Source: Deltaproteobacteria bacterium
GTDB taxonomy: Bacteria > Desulfobacterota > Desulfomonilia > UBA1062
Length of the DNA: 64,000 nt
Assembly: GCA_018434685.1 (NCBI GenBank)
Contig: JAHDOV010000016.1
Location: forward strand, 25,563-89,562
Direction of reading: 5' to 3'
This document shows positions 26,887 through 36,491 of this stretch, one piece after another (position 1 is the first letter of the stretch; every line of letters begins with the position of its first letter). Below the pieces are notes generated by a model. The model was given only the letters and a program-made list of their open reading frames with translations. It was not told the DNA's origin and did not search any database. A program made the position numbers and the translations under genes.

Positions 26887-27588
26887 ATGAAAGAATATGC
26901 CATTTTGCTGGATGAAACGTATTGTACGGGCTGCAATTCCTGCGCATACAGGTGCATCCAGGAGTTCAGATATCACGACCAGGCGGCCAAAGGCCTATTC
27001 AGAACCTTTGTCCAGATCAACGACGACGGCCTCTATCAGAAGCGGTGCATGCACTGTCTTGACCCGGACTGCGTCGCCAACTGTCCCATGAAGGCCCTGA
27101 CCAAATCGGAATACGGGCCGGTCCTCTACAACGCTACGCTCTGTGTCGGTTGCCAGACCTGCGTGAAGATGTGCAAATTCCACATCCCGCAGTACGATGC
27201 AGATACCAGGAAGATCGTCAAGTGCAGTATGTGTGCACACCGGGGAAGCGAAGGCAAAATGCCGGCATGCGTCGAGGTCTGTCCGACCGGCGCTCTTGAG
27301 TTCGGCGAGTACAGCGAGATCCTGGAAAAGGCGAAGAATGTAGCCGCCAGGAATAATCTCAAGATATATGGTATGAAGGAAAACGGCGGAACCCATTTAT
27401 TTGTTCTTGCCAAGAACGAACCGGTACAGATAGGCTATCCTGAGGTTCCGGCGAAAGACACCAAGACTGCCTCAACGGGTAACGGCTTTACCGTGCCCGT
27501 GATGGCTGCAATGGCTGTCGGCGGATTCAAGAAGTTCAGCGACAGAAGAGCCCAGATCGAAGCCGAGGAAAAGGACTCAAAGAAATAA
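26887..27588 (+). CDS. Four-cluster ferredoxin subunit (DmsB/PsrB/HybA type)
   Basis: A 233-residue electron-transfer subunit with the four cysteine clusters typical of DmsB-like proteins: CTGCNSCAYRC, CMHCLDPDCVANCP, CVGCQTCVKMC, and CSMC...ACVEVCP. A C-terminal hydrophobic patch (FTVPVMAAMAVGGF) could dock to the membrane but is short for a full helix. It has no Tat signal and presumably travels with the catalytic subunit. GAGGTGA precedes the start. No membrane anchor subunit gene is seen, so electron flow to the quinone pool must use something outside the cluster. Confidence 0.9.
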   Translation: MKEYAILLDETYCTGCNSCAYRCIQEFRYHDQAAKGLFRTFVQINDDGLYQKRCMHCLDPDCVANCPMKALTKSEYGPVLYNATLCVGCQTCVKMCKFHIPQYDADTRKIVKCSMCAHRGSEGKMPACVEVCPTGALEFGEYSEILEKAKNVAARNNLKIYGMKENGGTHLFVLAKNEPVQIGYPEVPAKDTKTASTGNGFTVPVMAAMAVGGFKKFSDRRAQIEAEEKDSKK

Positions 27589-27609
27589 CCCGCAGAAAGC
27601 GGAAATGAT

Positions 27610-27646
27610 GGCCGGGTGGGACAGTGAACAGTCTGCCTGCCCGGCC
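27610..27646. terminator. Intercistronic hairpin
   Basis: GGCCGGG at 27610-27616 pairs with CCCGGCC at 27640-27646, with an internal CAG...CTG extension, followed by a weak pyrimidine tract. It lies between the ferredoxin and chaperone genes and may attenuate or stabilise the message, so the chaperone is made in lower amount. Confidence 0.5.
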
Positions 27647-27719
27647 CCATATTCTTCTTTTATGCAAACCAAGGCTTGAGCACCACAAGTCATGAATCGC
27701 AAAAGAGGTGGTACACGTG

Positions 27720-28379
27720 ATGAATGAATCCGGACAAAAACTGAATCGTGCAGCGGCGAGGGCCTCACTCTATTCGCTTATGGCACAGGCCCTCAATTAT
27801 CCCGACCAGGATCTCATCGAGAGCCTCTGCCGTGGCGAATATGCCGCAGGAGTACTCGATGCTCTTCAAATCCTTGGTATCGATGGGATGGAGAAGGTCA
27901 TCGATCCGCTACAGGGAAAATATACCAAAGCGGACTGTGACCAGCAGACCCTGCTTCTGGAGATAGAAAGAGACTATACCTGGATGTGTTTTGCCTCGAA
28001 GCCCCGCCTGGTTTATCTCTTCGAATCCGTTTACAAGGAGGGAAAGCTGTTCGACGAGTCGACTTTCCGGATAGCCCGCCTCTATTATGATGCGGGGCTC
28101 AAGGTGGAAGAAACCTTCAGTCTGCCTCCCGACCACATTGCTGTCGAGCTCGAATTCATGTCATTCCTTGCTTTCAAGGAGATGGATGGCATCCGCTCGG
28201 GTGAGGGCAAGATCGAAGAGTACGCCATCGAGCTTCAGAAGCAGACCCTTGAGGAGCATCTGCAAAGCTTTGTGCTGTCAGTTGCCCAAAGGCTTGGCCA
28301 GCATGCCAAAACGACTTTCTACCAGGCTGTTGCAAAGGTTTTGACGGTCTTCTTCTCGAATCCGGCAAATCTTGTCTGA
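27720..28379 (+). CDS. TorD/DmsD-family Tat enzyme maturation chaperone
   Basis: A 219-residue all-helical protein of the TorD family. Recognisable pieces are the N-terminal RAAARASLYSLMAQALNYPDQ, central WMCFASKPRLVYLFESVYK, and the PPDHIAVELEFMSFLAF segment, which resembles the conserved (E)PPDHxxxEL motif. These chaperones bind the Tat signal of a molybdoenzyme, proofread it and assist cofactor loading. ATG 27720 is preferred over the upstream GTG codons at 27708 and 27717 because AAGAGGTGG stands correctly before it. Its partner is the catalytic subunit encoded upstream. Confidence 0.87.
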   Translation: MNESGQKLNRAAARASLYSLMAQALNYPDQDLIESLCRGEYAAGVLDALQILGIDGMEKVIDPLQGKYTKADCDQQTLLLEIERDYTWMCFASKPRLVYLFESVYKEGKLFDESTFRIARLYYDAGLKVEETFSLPPDHIAVELEFMSFLAFKEMDGIRSGEGKIEEYAIELQKQTLEEHLQSFVLSVAQRLGQHAKTTFYQAVAKVLTVFFSNPANLV

Positions 28380-28420
28380 AGCGAAGACGCTTTTTTCAAA
28401 GATCAGGCAAGTTCCTATAA

Positions 28421-28459
28421 AACAGGAGCCCGATAGCAGTATCGGTCTCCTGTTTTTTT
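28421..28459 (+). terminator. Rho-independent terminator of the oxidoreductase operon
   Basis: Stem AACAGGAG-C-CCGAT with loop AGCAGT and ATCGG-TCTCCTGTT, followed by a run of seven T. It ends the oxidoreductase-ferredoxin-chaperone operon about 40 bases after the chaperone stop. Confidence 0.85.
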
Positions 28460-28680
28460 ATGAGCTGCCGTGTAAACAATATCCCGGGGAAGGATAACCA
28501 TGAGGGGCCGGGGCTTGTTCGGAATCATGAGGTGAACGCGAGGTCTTGCCACCTGCCGGGGACCGTGAGCCTGGGTTGCACCCTGCCTCGATCCCGGATA
28601 AATCCTGTATGAGAAAGGTCAGGCGGGGGAGAGGCTCCTCTGGGGTGAGGCAGCATCTCCCCCGCCAACATGTTCGTGAA

Positions 28681-30627
28681 CTAAAACTCTTCGAAGTCGT
28701 CGATGCGCGATGTCTGTGCCGGTGCCGGCATCTTGGGCTTTTTCTGGTGAGGTTCGCTGCCATGACGTGAACCAGCGTCGCGCTGAGCATCGGAAGACAC
28801 CTTGAAGTGATCCACGTTGTTGGCCATCTCGTTTGCCTCGGTCTGGAGATTCTCCGATGTAGAGGCCAGCTCTTCCACGGTAGAGGCATTCTGCTGCGTG
28901 GTGGTGTCGATCTGGGCGATGGCCCGGTTCAACTCGTCGATCCCGCGTGCCTGTTCGGATGACGAGGCCGCGATCTCTTCCATGGTCTGGGAGAGTTGCT
29001 CGATCGTGGTAATGATCTGTTCCAGGGAATTTCCTGTCTTCTTCACCATGTCGTCACCGGCGCCGATCTTGGTAACCGTTTCCTCGATGAGTTCCTTGAT
29101 CTGCTTGGAAGAATCGGCCGAGCGTTGTGCCAGGGCCCGCACTTCCCCTGCCACGACTGCAAAACCCTTGCCGTGCTCACCTGCCCGTGCAGCCTCGACT
29201 GCCGCGTTGAGGGCCAGCAGGTTCGTCTGGAACGCCACCTCGTTGACTGTCACGACGATATCCCCGATCTTCCTGGACACCCCGGAGATCTCCTCCATGG
29301 CCTTCATGAGTTCTCTGGATATCTCGCCGCTGTGATTGGCGAGATTCACCATGTCTTTGGTTGTCGTACGGCCCTCGTTCGCGTTTTCGGCATTCTCCTT
29401 GATGGCAGCGGTCATCTCCTCCACCGTCGCTGCCACCTCTTCGATGGCCGATGCCTGTTCCTGGGTCATCTGGGAAAGGCCCTGCACGCCTCCGGAGACT
29501 ACCTGTGTGGCGGAGTCCACCATCATGGCGGTCTTCTTGACCTTGGCGATGATCTTCTCCAGGTTGCCGATGAAGGCGTTGAACCAGTTGGCCAGTTCTC
29601 CGACCTCGTCTTTGCTCAGCACCTCGATCCGCAGGCTGAGATCACCGTCTCCCTCTGCCGCCTCTTTCAGGCCGTCAGACACGAGCTTGATGGGCTTGAT
29701 GATGAGTCTGCCGGTGAGAAAACCGATCATGCCCACGAGGAGGGCGGTGATGATCAGTGCGCTCATGAGGCTGATCATGGCGAGATGTTTCACCGGGGCA
29801 TAGATCTCTTCCTCGATGGCCACCACGCCCAGGTACCAGCCCGTTGTCTTGTTCTTTACAAAGGCCACCATCTGGGGCGTCCCCATGAAGTCATACTCGA
29901 GATAGCCGCTGTCCAGCCGGCACATCTGTTTGAAGAAATCCATGTCCTTGATGCTCAGATTGAAGACCGTTGACTTGTCACGGTGGGCCAGGGTGAGGCC
30001 TTCACTGTTGCAGAGATAGGCATACCCGGTCTCGCCCACGCGGACAGGATCGATGAACTCCTCGCTGAAGGCGAAGAGCCTGACCGCCCCGAAGATTACG
30101 CCGCAGATCTCCTGGCCGTTCTTTACCGGGGCGGAGACCACGAATACCGGTTCTCCCGTGGACTTGCTCTGCATGGCGTCCGACAGGATGACTTCACCCC
30201 GCATGGAGTCTTTGAAGTAAGGGCGCTCTGCCACGGAAAACTTGCCGATCACCTCGGGCTGCGAGGATGCCACGACATCGCCCCGGGTATTTACTACATT
30301 GATGATCTCAAAGTAGGCATATTTGCTGTTGATTTCCTTGAGCCTCTCGTTGACGCTGCCCAGCAGCAGGTCTGTGTCCGAGCTTTCCATCAGGATGGAT
30401 CTGACGGTCGAATCACCGCCCCAGATCTGCACCTCCGTCCTGGAGTTTTCCAGCCAGTTGTTCATGAGCTGGCCTGTCGACTTTGCCGTATCAATGAGCT
30501 GTTCATTGACGGTCTGCTCGAGAGCTGACCGCGAGGTAGTGAAGATCATAGTGGAACCGATTCCAAGGCATACGATGACCAGAGACAGGATCGGAATCAT
30601 GAATTTTGCCTTCAACCCGACTTTCAT
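28681..30627 (-). CDS. Methyl-accepting chemotaxis protein with dCache sensor
   Basis: A 648-residue chemoreceptor. A membrane segment near the N-terminus ([19 protein letters not shown]) is followed by a periplasmic double-Cache domain of about 250 residues ([34 protein letters not shown]), a second membrane segment ([18 protein letters not shown]), a HAMP linker and a long signalling coiled coil whose tip is [20 protein letters not shown]. The C-terminal tail ends SRIDDFEEF and lacks a CheR-binding pentapeptide. ATG 30627 has GAGGAG upstream. It follows the oxidoreductase operon convergently, which hints that it senses an electron acceptor. Confidence 0.9.
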   Translation of the reverse strand: MKVGLKAKFMIPILSLVIVCLGIGSTMIFTTSRSALEQTVNEQLIDTAKSTGQLMNNWLENSRTEVQIWGGDSTVRSILMESSDTDLLLGSVNERLKEINSKYAYFEIINVVNTRGDVVASSQPEVIGKFSVAERPYFKDSMRGEVILSDAMQSKSTGEPVFVVSAPVKNGQEICGVIFGAVRLFAFSEEFIDPVRVGETGYAYLCNSEGLTLAHRDKSTVFNLSIKDMDFFKQMCRLDSGYLEYDFMGTPQMVAFVKNKTTGWYLGVVAIEEEIYAPVKHLAMISLMSALIITALLVGMIGFLTGRLIIKPIKLVSDGLKEAAEGDGDLSLRIEVLSKDEVGELANWFNAFIGNLEKIIAKVKKTAMMVDSATQVVSGGVQGLSQMTQEQASAIEEVAATVEEMTAAIKENAENANEGRTTTKDMVNLANHSGEISRELMKAMEEISGVSRKIGDIVVTVNEVAFQTNLLALNAAVEAARAGEHGKGFAVVAGEVRALAQRSADSSKQIKELIEETVTKIGAGDDMVKKTGNSLEQIITTIEQLSQTMEEIAASSSEQARGIDELNRAIAQIDTTTQQNASTVEELASTSENLQTEANEMANNVDHFKVSSDAQRDAGSRHGSEPHQKKPKMPAPAQTSRIDDFEEF

Positions 30628-31161
30628 AGTTGCTCCTCTCATGTTGTATAAGGATGATTAATTCTCAGCAGCCATTCTTTCACGGAATCGTGCCCGTAAA
30701 AAAAGACATCTTTGCCATGTCCGACCCTGGGGCGGCTGCATTCTCTCAGCAGCAACCACCGGGAAGGCAGCAGTATGTCAGACATATCGGACATCGGAAA
30801 AAAATTGATTAACAGGAAAAGAGGGTGCCTCCGTCATCGTTTTCTTTTATTGCAACAGGACCGGTTTCTCTGCGGAATCCCGCAAGGAACAGGGCAGGGT
30901 GCTGCAGCGCGATTCGTCCTGCCTGAGCCGGGATCCACCTCGGCACCATTTGCGGATTGTTCCGGTGCGACCTGCCCCAAAAGAACACGTGCGGTACAGT
31001 CCAACCCTTGTCAACGCTGTTTCAGGCGTTATCTTTAAGTGGTATCTTTTCTTTTTCTCTCAAATGTCGTGCAATGTTCCGTTTTCATCTCATTAATGTC
31101 TGGTATCCGATATTCTTCAAGACCGGTTGTGGTGAGCCACCGGGAAAGAAAGGAGAGAACC
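30628..31161. other. Intergenic region between divergent MCP and ADC-PilZ genes
   Basis: Some 530 bases carrying the promoters of both divergent genes. Open frames in it lack family resemblance and good starts. Two near-identical short segments, TCAGACATA and TCGGACATCGG (30777-30795), form a tandem motif of unknown meaning. Confidence 0.4.
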
Positions 31162-32295
31162 ATGAAAACATATTTCACAGATGAGCTCTTCTTGGGTATT
31201 GATCAGGTGGAGAGCGTCGTTGAAGGGCACATTATGAAATTGCCGATGTTCTTCCGGGATACCGCATTGTTTTCCGCTCTGTTCCCTGCAAAGATCTCGT
31301 CCCTGAAAAGACTCCTGCCTGATAATCGCCTGAGGCCGGCCCGTCTCATGCCAGGAGTCGGCGTCATCTCGATCGTCGCACTGCAGCACAAGAGGACGGA
31401 TATTCCCGACTACAACGAGGTAAACATAGGCATCGTGCTGAACAACCCTGATTTCGTGGCGGTCCCGGGGTACAATTTTCTGCAGCAGATGCTTCAGCGT
31501 CATTCCTGTTCATATGTCCTGCACAGTCCGACTTCAACGGATATCGCGTGCCTCGGCGGGGTGAAGGGGTACGGTCTGGCCAAGTTCCTCTCGATCATCG
31601 ACTTTTCAGAGACTGCAGAACAGATCTTCTGCGAGGTGAAAGAGCATGGACAGCAGATCCTCACGCTCTCGGGCCGGAAAATAGATACCCCATACAGCAG
31701 GGTGATGCATGCCATGCAGTATTCCTATCAGAACGGACAGCCGCAACTGTTCGAGGTCAAATCGGTTGCCCTGGAATCGGGCATGACGTTCGGTCCGAAA
31801 GAGGTTGAACTGAGACTGGGAGATACCCACTCCATTGCCCGTGAACTGGACGATGCCCTGATCTCGAACCGGGCGATCCTGTACCTGTATGCGCCGAGAG
31901 TCCAGATGGTTCTTTTCGGGCCCGAGCTGCTTCACCCATACCTGATGAAGTTTGCCATAGAGGCGATCTTCCCTCAGGCACGCCTTGCAGAAAAGGCGGA
32001 ACGACGTCAGGCATCCCGGGAGAAGGTGGATATCCCGTGCGCGATTAAGGGCTATGCCCGGGGGAGAAAGAGGCGTGTCACCGCACAGGTGGTGGATCTC
32101 AGCGAAGGCGGCATGTACGTGGTGGCAGATACCGCGCTGGATGAGGGCACGGAAATTGAAATAGGCATCAGGCCCACCCGTACGGGCAAGCCATTGAATG
32201 TCAAAGGAAAGATCATGCGGAATGTGCGCCGGGGCATGGCCGTCAGATTCACCGAAGAGATTCCGGAAGATCTGGAAGGCGTCGTTTTCCACTGA
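31162..32295 (+). CDS. Acetoacetate decarboxylase-like domain fused to a PilZ domain
   Basis: A 377-residue cytoplasmic protein. Residues about 20-235 resemble the acetoacetate decarboxylase fold (RLMPGVGVISIVALQHKRT, DIPDYNEVNIGIVL, and VKGYGLAKF where K141 may align with the Schiff-base lysine of the PKK motif). Residues about 280-377 form a PilZ domain with the cyclic-di-GMP motifs RxxxR (RQASR, R282-R286) and DxSxxG (DLSEGG, D312-G317), both intact. ATG 31162 has AAAGGAGAG upstream. The design suggests an enzyme or binding barrel controlled by cyclic-di-GMP. A BASS-family transporter follows 166 bases later. Confidence 0.75.
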   Translation: MKTYFTDELFLGIDQVESVVEGHIMKLPMFFRDTALFSALFPAKISSLKRLLPDNRLRPARLMPGVGVISIVALQHKRTDIPDYNEVNIGIVLNNPDFVAVPGYNFLQQMLQRHSCSYVLHSPTSTDIACLGGVKGYGLAKFLSIIDFSETAEQIFCEVKEHGQQILTLSGRKIDTPYSRVMHAMQYSYQNGQPQLFEVKSVALESGMTFGPKEVELRLGDTHSIARELDDALISNRAILYLYAPRVQMVLFGPELLHPYLMKFAIEAIFPQARLAEKAERRQASREKVDIPCAIKGYARGRKRRVTAQVVDLSEGGMYVVADTALDEGTEIEIGIRPTRTGKPLNVKGKIMRNVRRGMAVRFTEEIPEDLEGVVFH

Positions 32296-32461
32296 CCGTT
32301 ACCGAACCATATTGGCATGACCCATGCCAGGACCGGAATCCGGACTCATCCCTGAAGGGCTCACCGGATCATGGGGCATAATATGTTTGAACTCCCTGCT
32401 GCTTCTCTGCTATGTCTCATCCCTGTACCATCACGATTATGGGCATCTGTGGGGAAAATGC

Positions 32462-33370
32462 ATGAAAGTGCTTGCGTTCATCGAAGAAAAGTTCTGGCTC
32501 TTCCTGGTATTCGGAATCATCCTGGGTTTCATGTTCCCGCGGTCTGGAGAGATCTTCGGGGATCACCTCATGTTGATCCTCATGCTGATCCTGTTCCTCA
32601 CCTTTTTGCGCATGGATTTCTCCGAGCTGGTGATCCAGGCCAGAAGGCCCGTGCTCCTGAGCTATATCCTGGTGGGTCAACTCGTCATCATGCCGGTTCT
32701 GTGCTACTTCCTCACCTGGTCAATGGACCCGGATATCCGCATATCGATCGTTCTTCTCGCTGCGCTTCCTGCAGGAACAGCAGCGCCTGCACTCACCGAG
32801 ATCGTCAATGGACGGACAACCCTGTCGCTGGTGCTCACGGTTCTTAACTATCTTCTGGTGCCCCTGACCATACCGCTGCTGTTCTATGTTTTCTTCTCCA
32901 CCTGGGTCCAGATCGACTACCTGAAGCTGTTTACCCAGCTCCTGCTGTTCATCCTCATCCCCATGATCTGCGCCCGCCTGGTCAGGAGATTTACGAACCG
33001 CTTCATCGAGAAGTGGAATCCGTTCTTCAAATCCGCCATGGTCATCCTCATCGCCTTTGTCATCATGGTCATAATCGGCCAGGAGGCCGACTACATCCTC
33101 ACTCATCCCTCAGAGATGATCATCCTTGTGGGCATCCTGTTTGTCGTCTTTTTCCTTTTCCAGATCGCAGGCTACTTCATGGTGTTCTGGCTGGATCAGG
33201 ACGACAAGATTGCCGTGTCCGTAACAAAGTCGGCCATGAACAATGTGCTCGGCATCGTGCTGGCAGTGAGTTTTTTCAGTCCCAAGGTGGCGCTCATCAT
33301 GGTGTTGTCCGAGGTGCCCTGGGACGTGATGCCGGCGTTCTACAAGCTCTACCGGCGGTACCTGCCGTAA
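32462..33370 (+). CDS. BASS-superfamily transporter (bile acid:sodium symporter-like / Acr3-like permease)
   Basis: A 302-residue polytopic membrane protein with about nine or ten helices. Segments such as LFLVFGIILGFMFP, LILMLILFLTFLRMDF, LLAALPAGTAAPALTEI and AMNNVLGIVLAVSFFSP match the bile acid/sodium symporter superfamily, where the PAGxxxPA-type and NN motifs bind sodium and substrate. I start it at ATG 32462, after GGGGAAAA, because the upstream open frame is not hydrophobic enough to belong. It may move an organic anion, possibly the substrate or product of the preceding ADC-PilZ protein, though that is inference. Confidence 0.78.
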   Translation: MKVLAFIEEKFWLFLVFGIILGFMFPRSGEIFGDHLMLILMLILFLTFLRMDFSELVIQARRPVLLSYILVGQLVIMPVLCYFLTWSMDPDIRISIVLLAALPAGTAAPALTEIVNGRTTLSLVLTVLNYLLVPLTIPLLFYVFFSTWVQIDYLKLFTQLLLFILIPMICARLVRRFTNRFIEKWNPFFKSAMVILIAFVIMVIIGQEADYILTHPSEMIILVGILFVVFFLFQIAGYFMVFWLDQDDKIAVSVTKSAMNNVLGIVLAVSFFSPKVALIMVLSEVPWDVMPAFYKLYRRYLP

Positions 33371-33820
33371 CTGTCGTCTGTATATAAAAAAGGTGCAAGT
33401 TTTAAGGTATGAGGTTTTAAGTTTTAGGTTTTAAGTGACCGCTGAAGCTGTTTAGGCTTTAGACTGTTAGTAAAGGATAATTGGCGGTAGACTAAATGAA
33501 GGGATTTGGCAATGCTTTTGATCGCATTCCTATCAGCCTACAGACTAACAGCCTCTTACTATAGCACCCCAGGGGCATTTCTTTCAGGGCACCTTCCTGC
33601 CTGAATGTTTTAAGGTTTTTATTCTGTCTTCTGGATTCTGTCCGCCGCGGCGGATGGCTTCTATTTTCATATAAGGTTCTTGGATCCAAAGGCCCTCTCT
33701 TGTCCGATGGTAACACGAATAATCAATCGGTAGCACTAGGATGTTGACACTTTTATGAAATTGGTGTTAATATATATACATTCGATGAGGTGAAACTTTT
33801 AATCAAAGGAGTGTGTTATC
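33371..33820. other. Repeat-rich, AT-rich intergenic region upstream of cbiM
   Basis: No gene. Bases 33400-33440 hold short degenerate TTTTAAG/TTAGG reiterations of a kind also seen near 36575 and 46555. A perfect 14-base palindrome TCCGCCGCGGCGGA sits at 33641-33654. The last 80 bases hold the transporter promoter. Confidence 0.55.
33744..33773 (+). promoter_or_regulatory. Probable promoter of the nickel/cobalt transporter operon
   Basis: TTGACA at 33744-33749 and an AT-rich minus-10 region (TAATAT at 33768-33773, 18-base spacer). It lies about 50 bases before cbiM. No cobalamin riboswitch or clear NikR palindrome was found here. Confidence 0.55.
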
Positions 33821-34873
33821 ATGCATATGGCCGATGCCCTGCTCTCGCCCGCTGTCGGCGCAACGATGTGGGCTGCCACCGCATCCCTGATGGTGTATTC
33901 CGCAAAGAAACTCAAGGACGATCCGGATGACCGCAGGGTGCCGCTCATGGGCGTGCTGGGAGCCTTTATCTTTGCCGCGCAGATGATCAACTTCACCATT
34001 CCTGCAACCGGCTCGAGCGGCCATCTCGGAGGGGGGATGATCCTGGCTGTCCTGCTGGGGCCGCATGCCGCCTTCCTCGTCATGGCCTCGATCCTGACAG
34101 TCCAGGCCCTGTTCTTTGCAGACGGCGGTCTGCTGGCACTGGGGTGCAATATCTTCAACCTCGGCGTCTTCCCCTGCTTTATCGCCTATCCGTTCATATA
34201 CCGCACGATCGTCGGGGAAGGCCCCACAAAGGCCCTGCTCTTTACCGGGGCGACCCTGGCCTCGGTCGTGGCCCTGCAGCTCGGTGCCTTCGGGGTCGTG
34301 CTCGAGACGGTCGCATCCGGCATCAGCGAACTGCCGTTTGCCAGCTTCGTGCTCCTCATGCAGCCCATCCACCTCGCTATCGGGGTCGTCGAAGGCCTGG
34401 TCACCACTGCAGTCATCACGTTTGTCTGGCAGGCCCGCCCTGAGATCCTGCAAATGGCGCAGGGGCGTATAGACAGGGATTTCTCCACCAGGAAGGTGCT
34501 CGCAGGCCTTGCGCTTGTCGCGCTCGTTACCGGAGGCATCTTCTCGTGGTTTGCCTCGGCACATCCCGACGGACTCGAGTGGGCCATGTTCCATGCCGCC
34601 GGCCAAGAGGAGCTTGAAGCGCCGAAGGGCGCTGCCCATGCCGCCCTTGCCGGAATCCAGGAGAAGACAGCGTTCATGCCCGATTATGCCTTCAGACAGG
34701 GCGACCCCGGAGAAGACGATGGTGAAGGTGTGGAAGAGCCATGGCCCGCAGTGAGTGCCGGCACAACAGCGGCCGGTATTGTGGGTGGTTTCCTGACCCT
34801 GGTGCTTGCAGGCCTGATCGGGTTTGCCCTGAGGCTTGCCGGGCGGTCCCGCGAGACCGTAACCGGCGCGTAA
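33821..34873 (+). CDS. ECF nickel/cobalt transporter substrate subunit, CbiM fused to PDGLE/N domain
   Basis: A 350-residue membrane protein. It opens with MHMADALLSPAVG, the metal-binding N-terminal histidine of CbiM/NikM proteins, followed by about six helices. A central CbiM domain (residues 1-215) is joined to a C-terminal part carrying ASAHPDGLEWAMF, the PDGLE motif of the small N component, and a final helix. So M and N subunits are fused, as in NikMN. It binds the metal ion and is energised by the CbiQ and CbiO subunits encoded next. AAAGGAGTG precedes the start. Confidence 0.9.
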   Translation: MHMADALLSPAVGATMWAATASLMVYSAKKLKDDPDDRRVPLMGVLGAFIFAAQMINFTIPATGSSGHLGGGMILAVLLGPHAAFLVMASILTVQALFFADGGLLALGCNIFNLGVFPCFIAYPFIYRTIVGEGPTKALLFTGATLASVVALQLGAFGVVLETVASGISELPFASFVLLMQPIHLAIGVVEGLVTTAVITFVWQARPEILQMAQGRIDRDFSTRKVLAGLALVALVTGGIFSWFASAHPDGLEWAMFHAAGQEELEAPKGAAHAALAGIQEKTAFMPDYAFRQGDPGEDDGEGVEEPWPAVSAGTTAAGIVGGFLTLVLAGLIGFALRLAGRSRETVTGA

Positions 34874-34941
34874 CAAGAGGCGGCAGGGACAGTCTCCGGA
34901 AAGGAAATCCATGTGTACCGCCATGGTGAGGACATGCAGGC

Positions 34942-35760
34942 ATGACAAAGGTTGAAACAGCCCTGGGCAGCATGAGCATGAATGGCCTGGATCATGGTGT
35001 GACCCGGGATACGCTCACCGGCAGTATCGACCCCCGGGCCAGGCTCATCACGACCATGGTGTTCATCATCGTGGCAACCTCGTTCGGAAAGTACGATATC
35101 CTCGGGCTCCTCCCGCTGGTCATCTATCCCATGGTGCTCATGGCCCTGGGAACGGTGCCGGTGCGCAGCATCGCGAAGAAGCTGTTGTACGTGAGCCCAC
35201 TGGCGATCTTTATCGGGATATTCAACCCGCTCTTCGACAGCCGGATCCTCGTTCATCTCGGCCCGGTAGGCATCTCCGGGGGGTGGATCTCGTTTGCCAC
35301 CATCATGCTCAAGTTCGTTCTCACGGTGAGCGCAGCACTGATCCTGGTTGCCTCCGGCGGGTTCGACGCCGTATGCCAGGCCCTCGCACGGCTCAAGGTG
35401 CCAAACGTGTTTGTCTCCCAGCTCATGTTCATGCACCGCTATATCTATGTGATGACGGATCAGGCCTCACGCATGGTTCGCGCCCATTCACTGCGTTCGT
35501 TCCGGCGCAGCGGTATGAGCCTGCGGGTGTTCGGCTCGCTCATCGGGCAGCTGCTTTTGCGTACCCTTGACCGGGCCCAGCGCATCCATACAGCAATGGT
35601 CTCGCGCGGGTTCACCGGGGAGATCCCGCTCATGAGAGAGCTTCGGTTGGCGGGTAGAGATGCGGCCTTTGTCGTTTCGTGGTCTGCTTTGTTTATCCTT
35701 GTGCGGCTGTACAACATTCCTTTGTGGATCGGTTCGACTCTCATGGGGGTGCTCTCGTGA
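34942..35760 (+). CDS. ECF transporter transmembrane subunit CbiQ/NikQ
   Basis: A 272-residue membrane coupling protein with about five helices (ARLITTMVFIIVATSF near the start; the last helix near the end). The two Ala-Arg-Gly-like coupling motifs of T components appear as MVRAHSLRSF and AMVSRGFTGE. They contact the ATPase. The CbiQ stop codon overlaps the CbiO GTG start by four bases. GGTGAGGA precedes the start. It forms the membrane scaffold of the nickel/cobalt importer. Confidence 0.88.
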   Translation: MTKVETALGSMSMNGLDHGVTRDTLTGSIDPRARLITTMVFIIVATSFGKYDILGLLPLVIYPMVLMALGTVPVRSIAKKLLYVSPLAIFIGIFNPLFDSRILVHLGPVGISGGWISFATIMLKFVLTVSAALILVASGGFDAVCQALARLKVPNVFVSQLMFMHRYIYVMTDQASRMVRAHSLRSFRRSGMSLRVFGSLIGQLLLRTLDRAQRIHTAMVSRGFTGEIPLMRELRLAGRDAAFVVSWSALFILVRLYNIPLWIGSTLMGVLS

Positions 35761-36491
35761 GCCATCACATTGTCGAGGTCAGAGACCTGGAATACTCCTA
35801 CCCGGACGGCACGTGTGCATTGAACGGGGTTTCGTTCAGGATCACCCACGGCGAGTCGGTGGGTCTGGTTGGGGCCAACGGCGCAGGCAAGTCCACCCTT
35901 CTGCAGCACCTGAGCGGCTGTCTCTTTCCTGCAGGAGGCACAGTGCGCATCGGAGATTTTCCCCTCACCAGGGAAAATGTCCATGACGTGCGCCGACACG
36001 TGGGCATGATATTCCAGGACCCGGACGACCAGCTCTTCATGCCCACAGTCTTCGATGACGTGGCGTTCGGGCCGCTGAACCTGGGCATGCCAAAAGACGA
36101 GGTGGAGGCCCGGGTCATGGATGCACTCAATGTCGTGGGAGCGGCCCACCTCATGAACCGTCCTCCCTACAAGGTCTCGGGCGGTGAGAAGCGCGCTGTC
36201 GCCATTGCCACCGTGCTCTCCATGGCGCCCGATATCCTTGTGCTGGATGAGCCGAGCGCCGGCCTCGATCCCAGGTCCCGAAGAAGCCTCATCGGGCTGC
36301 TCGGGAATTTCAGCCACACCAAGATCATCGCCACCCACGATCTCGACCTTGTCATGGACCTGTGCGAGCGAACCCTGGTCATTCACAACGGCCGGATCGC
36401 CGCCGACGGGCCCACCATGGAGATCTTCGGCAACGAGGCCCTGCTGGAAGCCAATCACCTGGAAAAGCCCCTGAGGATGCAGGGGTTTTGA
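35757..36491 (+). CDS. ECF transporter ATPase CbiO/NikO
   Basis: A 244-residue ABC ATPase. Walker A is GANGAGKSTL, the Q-loop region FQDPDDQLFMP is the ECF-type signature, the C-loop is VSGGEKRAVAIA, and Walker B is ILVLDEPSAGLD, with the switch histidine in IATHDLD. It begins at GTG 35757, overlapping the CbiQ stop, which makes a compact translationally coupled operon. It hydrolyses ATP to drive nickel or cobalt uptake, useful for corrinoid or hydrogenase/CODH enzymes of an anaerobe; the exact metal is not decidable. Confidence 0.92.
   Translation: MSHHIVEVRDLEYSYPDGTCALNGVSFRITHGESVGLVGANGAGKSTLLQHLSGCLFPAGGTVRIGDFPLTRENVHDVRRHVGMIFQDPDDQLFMPTVFDDVAFGPLNLGMPKDEVEARVMDALNVVGAAHLMNRPPYKVSGGEKRAVAIATVLSMAPDILVLDEPSAGLDPRSRRSLIGLLGNFSHTKIIATHDLDLVMDLCERTLVIHNGRIAADGPTMEIFGNEALLEANHLEKPLRMQGF

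Noticed and set aside
30712..31038. 108-codon frame in the gap before the ADC-PilZ gene
   Set aside because: No ribosome-binding site, no recognisable family, unlikely composition.
33660..33820. Cobalamin riboswitch or NikR site before cbiM
   Set aside because: No B12-box sequence and no GTATGA-type inverted repeat at the right spacing.
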